Origin: an uncultured Bacteroidales bacterium
Lineage (GTDB): Bacteria > Bacteroidota > Bacteroidia > Bacteroidales > Muribaculaceae
Direction: 5' to 3'
Assembly: GCA_902762385.1 (NCBI GenBank)
Contig: CACWNQ010000001.1
Location: 1 to 64,000 of the forward strand
Length of the DNA stretch: 64,000 nt
In this document: positions 1 to 8,050 of the stretch, piece by piece
How the letters are laid out: the number at the start of each line of letters is the position of its first letter
How positions within the stretch are numbered: position 1 is the stretch's first letter
Program-made: the position numbers and the translations under genes
The notes under the pieces: generated by a model
Database searches by the model: none
What the model saw: the letters and a program-made list of their open reading frames with translations, nothing else
Told to the model about the DNA's origin: nothing

Positions 1-43
1 CTTTGGGAGCAGGAGGTCCCAGGTTCGAATCCTGGTACCCCGA
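1..43 (+). tRNA. tRNA-Pro (TGG), 3' part only
   Basis: The window opens inside a tRNA. Visible are the anticodon loop TTTGGGA (anticodon TGG, with the G37 usual for proline tRNAs), the variable loop, a T arm with stem CCAGG/CCTGG around TTCGAAT, and the acceptor strand TACCCCG with discriminator A. The 5' half lies outside the window. No CCA is encoded. Confidence 0.9.
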
Positions 44-53
44 CAAAGAAGTA

Positions 54-108
54 AAACCGATGAAAGTCAAGCAATTAGTGCGAGATTTTTATCGGTTTCT
101 TGTTTTTC
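54..108 (+). terminator. Terminator behind tRNA-Pro
   Basis: AAACCGAT pairs with ATCGGTTT across a loop of about 29 nt and is followed by a T-rich run (CTTGTTTTT). It fits a terminator for the tRNA and could also serve the convergent sulfatase gene. The long loop keeps this tentative. Confidence 0.5.
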
Positions 109-126
109 CTAAGTTCTATCTGTCAA

Positions 127-1944
127 CTATTCTTTAGGCTCAAACCAGCGGCTTGTGATAATCATGTCGCTAATGCGCCATGCTTCTTGTTGGCGCTTGA
201 GAAGAGAGCCATTGCCTTTCGTCTCCAACGGTGACGTGGCTACCGATGTTACATCACCATGAAGTATGCTGTTGCCTAGTCCGTTCCATCGCTGGTTGCC
301 TAGCCCCATAAGCTCTATAATTGTAGGGAATACATCGATTTGGCCTACAGGGCCTGCTATCATGCCATTCTGGCCAGAGTTAATAGCTAAGAACACGCAA
401 CAATCGCCCTCAGGATCGATTGATGGCCTACCATCGGGAGCGTCGTCAACAATCTCACTGTGGTCGCTGACGATAACCAGCATTGTGTTATCATAAATGC
501 CTTGTGATTTCAGGGCTTGAATGAACTGTGCTAGAGCAGTGTCAAAAGCAGCCGCACATTCTAGGTAACACCTGACTTCACTGGTATATTTCCCGCTTTC
601 CTGAACCCATGTGGTTGGTTCCATTGGAGCGTTGTATGGATGATGCATGCCAGCCGTTGCCACTAGGCATAAGAATGGTTGCTTGCGCTGTGGTATCAGC
701 TCAGTCACTTCTTCTAGTAGCGCTTTATCAATCAGGAAGCCATTGTTCTTGATTACACTATCAATTTCGGCTCTGCCATAGAAATCAGAATAACCATAGG
801 TCGACGACATCTCACGCACATTCCATAGTGTAGGCTCATCACAACAAGCATAAAATGAGTCGTAATTGCCCATCATCTTGGCTAGTGAAGGATAAGGAAC
901 TTTACCATAAGTGTTTGCTACTGCCTGTGTAGTAAGGGGTAATAGTCCTGTGTTGTACATGAATATGCCATCGCTTGAGCGTCCGTTCTTAACCTGGGTT
1001 CGCATGTTAACGGTCAGCAGGTTGTTGATTATGTCGTGGCATAGGGCGTTAAGTGTAGGTGTCACTTCGCGACCATCGATTCTTAGGTCAATAACCCACG
1101 AATTGAGCGACTCCACAACCAGCAGTATCACATTCTTTCCTTGAGCTGAGGCATATTCGTCGTTTGGTAGCGGTTGCTCATTGATGAATTGTGTTACCTC
1201 TTGTTTCTCGGCGTCGGTTAGCGTTCTGCGGTCATGAATTGTAGTGGCAATACCATAAAACATATAAGGTACAACTCCATTTTGGTTAAGGTAGTCGCCT
1301 TGACGAGTCCACATCACGCAGTAGTCGTTGGTGAACTGCTGCTTGAAGCTGGTGGTTTCATCATCCTGATGATAATGTATCGCTGTCATGCCTAATCTGA
1401 TGCCTACAAATGCTATCAAGCACAGGGCTGCCAGCACTAGTCGACGACCGAGTGAAGGATTGGATTCTTTGATACCTTTCTTAAACCATATTCTGTAAGC
1501 TATATAAAGCAAAACAGGAGGCAATAACACCTCTAGGTCGGCAAGCTTGAAAGAGCCTAATGCACTTTTAGTTACAGTGCCACCCAAGTTCTCAATGAGG
1601 AAGAACGAGGACAGTGGCATCAAGTCGCGATATGTAGGCATATATAATAGTTGCGCGAGGCACCACAGTGTCACAAGCCAAATCACTATCCAGCTCCATT
1701 TGCGCCAGCGCGAGCTGAGTGCTACAAAAGGCAACAACAAAAACATGCCATCGGCAATGTTGTTTACGATGAGATTAGCCATCTCGCTTAGGCTTGCATG
1801 GTCGAGCCACAGAGGGTCAACAATCTTATTAAAGTGGTATTCTACAGCCAGCAGTTGAATTACTATGCAGACAAGGGCCAACATAAAGAACCACAAAGCA
1901 GAATTCTTTATGCCTTTCCTCGATTGTTTATTCCATGTTTTCAT
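127..1944 (-). CDS. LtaS-like membrane sulfatase / alkaline phosphatase superfamily protein
   Basis: A 605-residue inner-membrane protein with about five hydrophobic segments in residues 15-185 and a periplasmic sulfatase-fold domain from about residue 268. Visible active-site elements are NVILLVVES (E278, metal ligand), NGRSSDG (S323/S324, where LtaS-type enzymes carry the nucleophilic Thr in a G-K-T-S-D context) and IVSDHSE near residue 494 (metal ligands). The family includes lipoteichoic-acid synthases and phosphoglycerol or phosphoethanolamine transferases. Gram-negative Bacteroidales lack LTA, so the acceptor is unknown. Ser at the nucleophile position means sulfatase or phosphodiesterase activity cannot be excluded. 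It lies 36 nt downstream of the thymidine kinase gene on the same strand, so co-transcription is possible. Confidence 0.85.
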   Translation of the reverse strand: MKTWNKQSRKGIKNSALWFFMLALVCIVIQLLAVEYHFNKIVDPLWLDHASLSEMANLIVNNIADGMFLLLPFVALSSRWRKWSWIVIWLVTLWCLAQLLYMPTYRDLMPLSSFFLIENLGGTVTKSALGSFKLADLEVLLPPVLLYIAYRIWFKKGIKESNPSLGRRLVLAALCLIAFVGIRLGMTAIHYHQDDETTSFKQQFTNDYCVMWTRQGDYLNQNGVVPYMFYGIATTIHDRRTLTDAEKQEVTQFINEQPLPNDEYASAQGKNVILLVVESLNSWVIDLRIDGREVTPTLNALCHDIINNLLTVNMRTQVKNGRSSDGIFMYNTGLLPLTTQAVANTYGKVPYPSLAKMMGNYDSFYACCDEPTLWNVREMSSTYGYSDFYGRAEIDSVIKNNGFLIDKALLEEVTELIPQRKQPFLCLVATAGMHHPYNAPMEPTTWVQESGKYTSEVRCYLECAAAFDTALAQFIQALKSQGIYDNTMLVIVSDHSEIVDDAPDGRPSIDPEGDCCVFLAINSGQNGMIAGPVGQIDVFPTIIELMGLGNQRWNGLGNSILHGDVTSVATSPLETKGNGSLLKRQQEAWRISDMIITSRWFEPKE

Positions 1945-1980
1945 GACAGTAAAAGGTTGTCAAGACAAGATGCTGTGTCG

Positions 1981-2610
1981 CTATTCGCTCTTGAACTTCA
2001 AAGCGTTGCGCTCGGCACTTTCGATGCGCTTGTTGCGCCAGCAGCTGCGGCACAGTGCTACGTAACGATCGTCACCGCCAATCTCCACTTGGTTACCATC
2101 GGTCACGATATTGCCTTGTGCGTCGATACGGGCATTGATACTTGTTTTGCGACCACATGCACATGTCGACTTTATCTCCTCGATAGAGTCTGCAATCTCA
2201 AACAGACGTCGTGAGCCTTCAAACAGATGAGATTGGAAATCGGTGCGAAGGCCATAGCACACAACGTTTGTACCATAGTCGTCAACGATGCGCGCCAGCT
2301 GGTCGATTTGTTCCTCGGTAAGAAACTGTGCCTCGTCAATCAAAATCCAATCCTTAACCACTAGGCTGCTCTCATAAAGCTGTGTCACATACTCATAGAT
2401 GTTCATCTCAGTATATATCCAGCTGCATTCACGCTCAATGCCAATGCGAGAACGTATCACATTCTCCTTCTCGCGGTTGTCGATGATTGGTTTCATGCAC
2501 AGGTATTGCAGGCCGCGCTCCTCAAAGTTATAGGCTTGAGTGAGCAGTAAAGCGGTTTTGGCCGACCCCATAGTGCCGTATTTGAAATATAGTTTTCCTC
2601 GTCCGTTCAT
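1981..2610 (-). CDS. tdk: Thymidine kinase (TK1 type)
   Basis: Phosphorylates thymidine to dTMP in the salvage pathway. The 209-residue product has the P-loop GTMGSAKT about 12 residues in (Ala replaces the usual second Gly of the P-loop), the ILIDEAQFL Walker B segment, and a C-terminal zinc finger with two Cys pairs (CACG and CRSC). I chose the ATG at 2610, which gives MNGRGKLYF; the open frame continues 22 codons upstream but that part is not family-like. An intermediate ATG at 2643 is possible. Confidence 0.93.
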   Translation of the reverse strand: MNGRGKLYFKYGTMGSAKTALLLTQAYNFEERGLQYLCMKPIIDNREKENVIRSRIGIERECSWIYTEMNIYEYVTQLYESSLVVKDWILIDEAQFLTEEQIDQLARIVDDYGTNVVCYGLRTDFQSHLFEGSRRLFEIADSIEEIKSTCACGRKTSINARIDAQGNIVTDGNQVEIGGDDRYVALCRSCWRNKRIESAERNALKFKSE

Positions 2611-2764
2611 AGCAATGGCAAAGATATTAAAAAAACACCCCATAATCATCAATTTTTCTAATAAAGTTATTAACAACCCATGTGCACCAAATAAAGAACA
2701 TCACATATTAGAGAAATTTTTCAGTAAATATGAGATTTGTGCATTATCATAATCAATTTTGTTG

Positions 2765-2772
2765 TAATTTTG
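2765..2772 (+). promoter_or_regulatory. Bacteroidota -7 element for the YitT gene
   Basis: TAATTTTG matches the TAnnTTTG -7 consensus and lies 35 nt before the ATG. The nearest TTTG upstream is 25 bp away, longer than usual, so the -33 element is uncertain. Confidence 0.5.
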
Positions 2773-2807
2773 CAGACTGAAAAATCAAACTATAAAACTA
2801 TTGTGTT

Positions 2808-3755
2808 ATGGGAAATAAGAGAAACGCCTCAATTGCACAAGTTAAGGATTACATAATGATTACAGTAGGATTATTGTGCTACTGTTTTGGTTACTCGGCA
2901 TTTCTGTTACCTGAGAAGATTGTAACAGGTGGCGTGACAGGTCTCGCTTCGCTTCTTTACTTCGGTTTAGGGTGGAATGTGGCAATAACTTACTATGTCA
3001 TAAATGCCATATTGCTGGCAATAGCATTCAAGACTGTGGGTAAGCAGTTTGTGATTCGCACAGTAATAGGTGCTACAATAGCCACCTTGTTGTTGGGCAT
3101 TATGGTGCCACTGTTTAAAGAACCCATTGTAGCCCAGCAACCTTTCATGAGTGTTATTATCGGTGCTGTTCTGTGTGGAATGGGACTGGGTATCGTGTTC
3201 ACTCACAACGGCAGCTCAGCAGGTACCGATATTATTGCTGCAATGGTAACCAAGCATAGTAATATCTCGTTTGGTCGCACGATGATATATGTTGACCTTC
3301 TCATTATCAGCTCGAGTTACTTGATATTCCACTCACTTGATAAGATAGTGTATGGACTTATCTTCATGTTCATCTGCTCAATAGCTGCCGACATGGTGAT
3401 TGATAGTAACCGCCAGAGTGTTCAGTTTATGATATTCTCAAAGAAATGGAAGGAGATTGCTAACGCTATTACCCGTGAGACTCATCGTGGCTGTACGGTG
3501 CTTCATGGCACAGGCTGGTACACCCAGAGTGAGGCCACAATCTTGCTGGTAATGTGCCGCAACTATGAGAGCATGCACATGTTCAGAATCATCAAGGCTA
3601 TTGATGAAGATGCCTTTGTGTCACAGGCAAAAATCAAGGGTGTGTATGGCGAGGGATTTGACCATGTGAAGTTAAACATGAAGAGGCATGAGGTGGAAGA
3701 GATTGTTCAAGACGCTAAGCCCATAGAGCCAACAAACGAAGCCAGCGAAGCCTAA
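2808..3755 (+). CDS. YitT family membrane protein (DUF161/DUF2179)
   Basis: A 315-residue protein with about six hydrophobic segments in residues 15-205, including the glycine-rich loop IVTGGVTGLASLLYF and HNGSSAGTDIIA that mark the YitT family. A soluble DUF2179-like domain follows in residues 215-300 (GCTVLHGTGWYTQSEATILLVMC). Function is unknown; B. subtilis members are uncharacterised inner-membrane proteins. The last ~20 residues are hydrophilic and variable. It is monocistronic: the ferredoxin gene downstream has its own promoter. Confidence 0.88.
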   Translation: MGNKRNASIAQVKDYIMITVGLLCYCFGYSAFLLPEKIVTGGVTGLASLLYFGLGWNVAITYYVINAILLAIAFKTVGKQFVIRTVIGATIATLLLGIMVPLFKEPIVAQQPFMSVIIGAVLCGMGLGIVFTHNGSSAGTDIIAAMVTKHSNISFGRTMIYVDLLIISSSYLIFHSLDKIVYGLIFMFICSIAADMVIDSNRQSVQFMIFSKKWKEIANAITRETHRGCTVLHGTGWYTQSEATILLVMCRNYESMHMFRIIKAIDEDAFVSQAKIKGVYGEGFDHVKLNMKRHEVEEIVQDAKPIEPTNEASEA

Positions 3756-3855
3756 TGTTGACAATAGAAATTGTTTCAAAGTTAATGGGCATTGTTGGAT
3801 AGTTAATGATTTGGCATAATTTTTGCTATTGCTATGGAAAATAGTTGCGAAAATA

Positions 3856-3888
3856 TTTGGCAATAATCAAATAAAAGCAGTAATTTTG
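3856..3888 (+). promoter_or_regulatory. Promoter of the ferredoxin gene
   Basis: TTTG (-33 element) and TAATTTTG (-7 element) with a 21 bp spacer, the Bacteroidota primary sigma factor pattern. The predicted transcription start is about 45 nt before the ATG at 3943, which rules out the longer reading frame starting at 3823. Confidence 0.75.
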
Positions 3889-3942
3889 CAGCTGTTTACA
3901 AGAGATACTATTTTACTTAACTATTTTAAATTTATTTCGACT

Positions 3943-4110
3943 ATGGCATACGTAATTAGTGACGACTGTGTAGCATGTGGAACTTGCATGGATATGTGTC
4001 CAACTGGCGCTATCAGCGAGGGTGACATCTATGTAATTGACCCCGACACTTGCATCAGCTGCGGTTCTTGCGCTGAGGCATGCCCCAACGAGGCAATTAG
4101 CGAAGGCTAA
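3943..4110 (+). CDS. 2[4Fe-4S] ferredoxin
   Basis: A 55-residue clostridial-type ferredoxin carrying electrons for anaerobic redox enzymes such as pyruvate:ferredoxin oxidoreductase. Two C-x2-C-x2-C-x3-C motifs are visible: CVACGTCMDMCP and CISCGSCAEACP, each ligating one cluster with the last Cys exchanged between them, as is normal. The start is the ATG giving MAYVISDDC, the family's usual N-terminus. It has its own promoter and a strong terminator, so it is a single-gene transcript. Confidence 0.97.
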   Translation: MAYVISDDCVACGTCMDMCPTGAISEGDIYVIDPDTCISCGSCAEACPNEAISEG

Positions 4111-4141
4111 TCCACACACAACAAGTGTTATAACGTAAAAT

Positions 4142-4179
4142 CAGCATCACATCCTGCAGGATGTGATGCTGTTCTTTTT
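4142..4179 (+). terminator. Rho-independent terminator of the ferredoxin gene
   Basis: CAGCATCACATCC pairs perfectly with GGATGTGATGCTG around a TGCA loop and is followed by TTCTTTTT. The A-rich upstream side lets it also act on the convergent holin-like gene. Confidence 0.9.
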
Positions 4180-4190
4180 ATATCATAATA

Positions 4191-4535
4191 CTATTTGTTG
4201 TCTTCCTTTGAGAACATCATGTTCAGCACCCAATTCACAATGGCTAGGATAATGCTGAAGAGTATAGCTGCCCCGAGGCTCTCAACAGTGAACCCATCGA
4301 TGAACCAAGCACACAAGAGAACCATTAAACCGTTGATTACTAGAGCAAAAAGTCCCAAGGTCAAAATGGTTATGGGTAATGACAAGAATTTGATTATTGG
4401 TCGGATTGCTGAGTTGATAAATCCGAGAACCACCGCCACAATCACAGTGACCCACCAGGGTTCGATGGTAACGCTGTCCATGAAATAGGCTGTGATGCCT
4501 ACTGCTACTGTCGATAATATAAGTCTTGCTAACAT
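4191..4535 (-). CDS. Phage holin family IV (YvlD-like) membrane protein
   Basis: A 114-residue protein made of four hydrophobic segments (about 3-20, 28-48, 54-78 and 86-107) with the conserved signature FINSAIRPIIKFLSLPITILTLGLF of the '4 TMS phage holin, superfamily IV' family. Despite the name these are common chromosomal membrane proteins of unknown role, and nothing phage-like is nearby. The asparaginase gene lies 79 nt upstream on the same strand. Confidence 0.85.
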   Translation of the reverse strand: MLARLILSTVAVGITAYFMDSVTIEPWWVTVIVAVVLGFINSAIRPIIKFLSLPITILTLGLFALVINGLMVLLCAWFIDGFTVESLGAAILFSIILAIVNWVLNMMFSKEDNK

Positions 4536-4614
4536 TAATTCTTTATATATTATTAATTATATAATTCGGATAGAATCGTTATCGTTGTCGAAATTGGTTG
4601 CATTCAATGAACCA

Positions 4615-5673
4615 CTAATCGCGCGAATGCCTGATTGTGATTTCTCCACAAATGTCTCGTTGAAGATACTTCTCAACCTGGCGGTTGCTCATGCCATTAC
4701 CGAAGAGGTACATCATCTTGGTTATAGCCGCTTCGCTAGTGATATCATACCCACTTATCACACCTGCTCGTGCTAGTGTGTTGCCAGTGTCGTAGAGATT
4801 GCTGTTAACAGCTCCGTTTACGCATTGCGTAACATTGAGGATTACTATGCCACGCTCAATTGCAGCCTGGATAGGCTCGGTGAACCACGGTTCGCTTGGG
4901 CTATTACCAGCACCATAAGTCTTGAGCACGACACCCTTTATGCCAGGAGTGTTAAGCAAGTGCTCGAGAGTGCTGCGTGTCATGCCTGGATGCAAGACGA
5001 TGAACATCACGTTAGGATCCATGGTGTCATGCACCATAAGAGGACGGTTGCTTGTGTTTCGCAGCAGAGCGTCTTCATTGTAGGTGATGTCGAGGCCAAC
5101 GCGTGCCAAATCAGGATAGTTGGTGCTCATGAAAGCGTTGAAGTTGTCAGCACTGACCTTTGAGCTTCGGTTGCCACGTATCAGGTGGTTCTCAAAGAGG
5201 ATTGCAACCTCTCTCACCATCGCTTCGCCACGGCCATTGCGTTCGGCAGCAACTTGAAGGGCTGTAATGAGGTTCTCCTCACCGTCGGTTCTCACCTCAC
5301 CAATAGGAAGTTGTGACCCCGTGATAATAACAGGCTTGTTCAAGTTTTCAAGCATAAAGCTCAGAGCTGAAGCTGTATAGGCCATGGTGTCGGTTCCATG
5401 CAGGATGACAAACCCGTCGTAGTTGTCGTAGTTGTCCTCGATAGCTCTAGCTATTTGGTTCCAGTGTTTCAGGTTCATGTTGCTGCTATCGATGGGCGGT
5501 TCAAACTGCATGTTGTCGATATCATAATTAAGCATCTTGATTTTAGGCACATTGTCGATGAGATGCGAGAAATCAAAAGGCTTGAGCACCTTGGTTTCAG
5601 GGTTCTCAATCATGCCAATGGTACCACCTGTGTAGATAATCAGGATGCGAGGTCGAGCGTTGTTGTTTGCCAT
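4615..5673 (-). CDS. ansA: Type I (cytoplasmic) L-asparaginase
   Basis: Hydrolyses L-asparagine to aspartate and ammonia. The 352-residue protein shows both catalytic threonine motifs, YTGGTIG (T15) and HGTDTM (T94, D95), plus ITGSQLPIGEVRTDGEEN, typical of bacterial type I enzymes. There is no signal peptide, consistent with the cytoplasmic form. It follows the first esterase gene by 45 nt and probably belongs to the minus-strand cluster that runs down from the BspA-like gene. Confidence 0.95.
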   Translation of the reverse strand: MANNNARPRILIIYTGGTIGMIENPETKVLKPFDFSHLIDNVPKIKMLNYDIDNMQFEPPIDSSNMNLKHWNQIARAIEDNYDNYDGFVILHGTDTMAYTASALSFMLENLNKPVIITGSQLPIGEVRTDGEENLITALQVAAERNGRGEAMVREVAILFENHLIRGNRSSKVSADNFNAFMSTNYPDLARVGLDITYNEDALLRNTSNRPLMVHDTMDPNVMFIVLHPGMTRSTLEHLLNTPGIKGVVLKTYGAGNSPSEPWFTEPIQAAIERGIVILNVTQCVNGAVNSNLYDTGNTLARAGVISGYDITSEAAITKMMYLFGNGMSNRQVEKYLQRDICGEITIRHSRD

Positions 5674-5718
5674 ATTTTTAATGTGCTAAGGACCGTAAAG
5701 GGATTAGTTATTAGGATT

Positions 5719-6654
5719 TTAGAAATGCTTTGCAAAAAAGTCGAGATGCATGGTGAGCGACTTAACCCAATAGTCCCATGAGTGACGTCCAGGACGCTCG
5801 CTATAGCTATGCTTGATACCATGCTTGTCGAGTGCTGCATGAAGTGCTCTGTTTTCCTTGATAAGGAAATCTTGTGTTCCGTCGTCGATGATAATGTTTT
5901 GCTCTCCGTTCTTAAGAGTGGGAACCAAGTTAATCACTGAGTGGTCGCGCCATGACTGGGTGTTGGCGGCATATTTGCCCAATCGCTTGTCTATCTTAAA
6001 ACGGTCCTTCAGGGTCATAATGTCGACTGCGCCACTCATGCTGCCGCAGCTGCCATACAAGTCGGGGTGGCGCCAGCCAAGCCACAGCGCTCCGTGGCCT
6101 CCCATGCTCAAGCCAGTGATGGCACGATGCTGAGCATCGTTGATGGTGCGGTAGTTTTGTTCAACATAATTGCGTAACTCTTGAGTAATGAAAGTCTCAA
6201 ACTGGAAAGAAGGATCGATAGGGGAGTCGAAATACCATCCGTCCTGGCCATCAGGGCAAACGAAAATCATACCGTACTTCGATGCCAACTCGGCCAAATT
6301 AATGTGGTTTTGCCATGCCATATAATTATCGTCGTAACCATGTAGCAAATACACTACAGGATATTGCTCTTTGTCGCTATCAAGATACTGTTTAGGCACG
6401 ACAACAAGATTAGTGATGTCGCGTTTCATTTTATTGCTTGACACTACCACCACATTTATTTGAGGGTTGGTTATTGCCGCCTGCTCTGGTTGCTTTGCTG
6501 TTTTAGCTGTGGCCTTTTTAGTTGTTTTCACTTTGGGCACTGAGGCCTGTGAAGAACTGGAGACCTCACTTGAACTAGTGTTGGCCTTGCAACCAAAGCA
6601 GCACATGGCAATGATTGCCATGCAAGCTACGATTTTCTTAGAAAGATGTTTCAT
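5719..6654 (-). CDS. Esterase D-like alpha/beta hydrolase, lipoprotein (paralogue 1)
   Basis: A 311-residue serine esterase of the putative-esterase (CE1-like) family, related to feruloyl/acetyl-xylan esterases and antigen-85-like hydrolases. The N-terminus carries a hydrophobic segment ending in a plausible lipobox (C22) and a Ser/Thr/Lys-rich linker to about residue 65, so it is probably anchored to the outer membrane. Visible triad: GLSMGG (S183), QDF (D262) and PGRHSW (H291). The substrate cannot be told from sequence; plant or host glycan esters are possible. It is a tandem duplicate of the next gene upstream. Confidence 0.85.
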   Translation of the reverse strand: MKHLSKKIVACMAIIAMCCFGCKANTSSSEVSSSSQASVPKVKTTKKATAKTAKQPEQAAITNPQINVVVVSSNKMKRDITNLVVVPKQYLDSDKEQYPVVYLLHGYDDNYMAWQNHINLAELASKYGMIFVCPDGQDGWYFDSPIDPSFQFETFITQELRNYVEQNYRTINDAQHRAITGLSMGGHGALWLGWRHPDLYGSCGSMSGAVDIMTLKDRFKIDKRLGKYAANTQSWRDHSVINLVPTLKNGEQNIIIDDGTQDFLIKENRALHAALDKHGIKHSYSERPGRHSWDYWVKSLTMHLDFFAKHF

Positions 6655-6690
6655 TATATCTTAGTTTTTTAAGTTTAGGATCAATATTTA

Positions 6691-7593
6691 TTATTTAACT
6701 CCTGTGTTGAAAGCCTTGAAGAAGAAAAGCATCTGATAGTCGAGAGCATTAACCCAGAAAGACCAGCTATGCTTACCTGGTCGCACCGTGTAGTCATGAG
6801 GAATGCCTTGCTTATCGAGGGCCTCATGAAGTGCATTGTTGGCCTCAATGAATATGTCGTTCTTTCCGGCATCGATTACGATGTTTTGACCTGGTTCTAG
6901 AGTGGGAACCAACGACATTACAGAGTGTTCTCGCCACACCTCTTTATTACTTTCAAACTCACCTAGGCGTTCGTTCACTTTCCATCTATTGGGGAAGTTA
7001 TAGATGTCAACACCACCCTCCATGCTACCACATGAGCCATATATGTCGGGGTGGCGCCATGCAAGCCAAAGCGCTCCGTGGCCTCCCATGCTCAAGCCTG
7101 TGATGGCACGATACTTGGAATGGTTGAGTGTGCGATAGTGAGTCTCAATATAGTTGCGGAGTTCGTACACAACATAGGTCTCAAATTGGAATTTCGGGTC
7201 GATAGGAGAGTCGAAATACCAGCTGTCCTGACCGTCGGGGCACACGATAATGACGCCATATTGTGAGGCAAGCGAGCGCAGGTCGGCTTTCTTTGGCCAG
7301 TCGCGATAGCTGCCTTGGGCCCCATGTAACAAGTAAACTACAGGGAAAAAGCGTATTGGGTTCTTTTTCTCAGTGTACTGAGCTGGCAGTACTACAGTAT
7401 TCTTAATAGTTCGTCCCATTTTGACACTCATCACCTCGATGGTGTCGACAATTGCATTCTGCTTCTCGGCTTTAGCAATTGCCTGGTCGTAGATTTCGGG
7501 TGTATTTGTAGTAATAACATCTTTGGCTTGAACTGTCATTGACAAAGAGCCTAACACCATTATCACCAGAAAGTATTTCAATGTCTTTTTCAT
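6691..7593 (-). CDS. Esterase D-like alpha/beta hydrolase, secreted (paralogue 2)
   Basis: A 300-residue paralogue of the neighbouring esterase, with the same core segments (GLSMGGHGALWL, WRHPD, YGSCGSM, CPDGQD, WYFDSPIDP). Catalytic residues are S168, D246 and H275. The N-terminus is a cleavable signal peptide (about residues 1-23, ending VQA) with no lipobox, so this copy should be soluble in the periplasm or exported while copy 1 is lipid-anchored. The two genes are 36 nt apart and likely co-transcribed. Confidence 0.86.
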   Translation of the reverse strand: MKKTLKYFLVIMVLGSLSMTVQAKDVITTNTPEIYDQAIAKAEKQNAIVDTIEVMSVKMGRTIKNTVVLPAQYTEKKNPIRFFPVVYLLHGAQGSYRDWPKKADLRSLASQYGVIIVCPDGQDSWYFDSPIDPKFQFETYVVYELRNYIETHYRTLNHSKYRAITGLSMGGHGALWLAWRHPDIYGSCGSMEGGVDIYNFPNRWKVNERLGEFESNKEVWREHSVMSLVPTLEPGQNIVIDAGKNDIFIEANNALHEALDKQGIPHDYTVRPGKHSWSFWVNALDYQMLFFFKAFNTGVK

Positions 7594-7605
7594 GATTTAT
7601 TGTTT

Positions 7606-8049
7606 TTAGCGTTTTTTCTTGAAAAAATCGGTCATCAGTTTTGAGCACTCTTGGGCAAGAACCCCACCGGTTGTGGTGGTCTTCTTGTGGAATGGAGCGT
7701 TGCAATAGGTGTGATAGCCCCGTTTCTCGTCGGTAGCCCCATACACTACCCTTGATATTTGGCTCCATCCGATGGCTCCGGCACACATCAGGCAAGGCTC
7801 AACAGTGACATATAGAGTGCAGTCGGTCAAATACTTGCCTCCCAAGAATGATGCTGCCGAAGTGATGGCTTGCATCTCGGCATGAGCAGTGACATCGGTA
7901 AGAGTCTCAGTCAGGTTATGACCTCGTGCAATAACCCGTCCCTGACACACTATCACAGCACCAATAGGTACCTCATCGCGTCGAGCTGCCTCTTGAGCCT
8001 CGGCCAGAGCCAAGCGCATGAATTTTTCGTCGTCGTTACCAGCCTGCAT
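7606..8049 (-). CDS. tadA: tRNA-specific adenosine deaminase
   Basis: Converts A34 to inosine in the anticodon of tRNA-Arg(ACG). The 147-residue protein has the deaminase zinc site HAEMQA (H56, catalytic E58) and PCLMC (C86, C89). Length and motif spacing match TadA. It sits 12 nt upstream of the esterase pair and 1 nt downstream of the BspA-like gene's stop, so all are probably on one transcript. Confidence 0.94.
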   Translation of the reverse strand: MQAGNDDEKFMRLALAEAQEAARRDEVPIGAVIVCQGRVIARGHNLTETLTDVTAHAEMQAITSAASFLGGKYLTDCTLYVTVEPCLMCAGAIGWSQISRVVYGATDEKRGYHTYCNAPFHKKTTTTGGVLAQECSKLMTDFFKKKR

Positions 8050-8050
8050 C

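Noticed and set aside
3823-3942. Upstream extension of the ferredoxin frame
   Set aside because: It contains the gene's own promoter; the ferredoxin family starts at the ATG at 3943.
4191-4535. Phage holin-like gene as a sign of a prophage
   Set aside because: The family is a common chromosomal membrane protein and no other phage gene is nearby.
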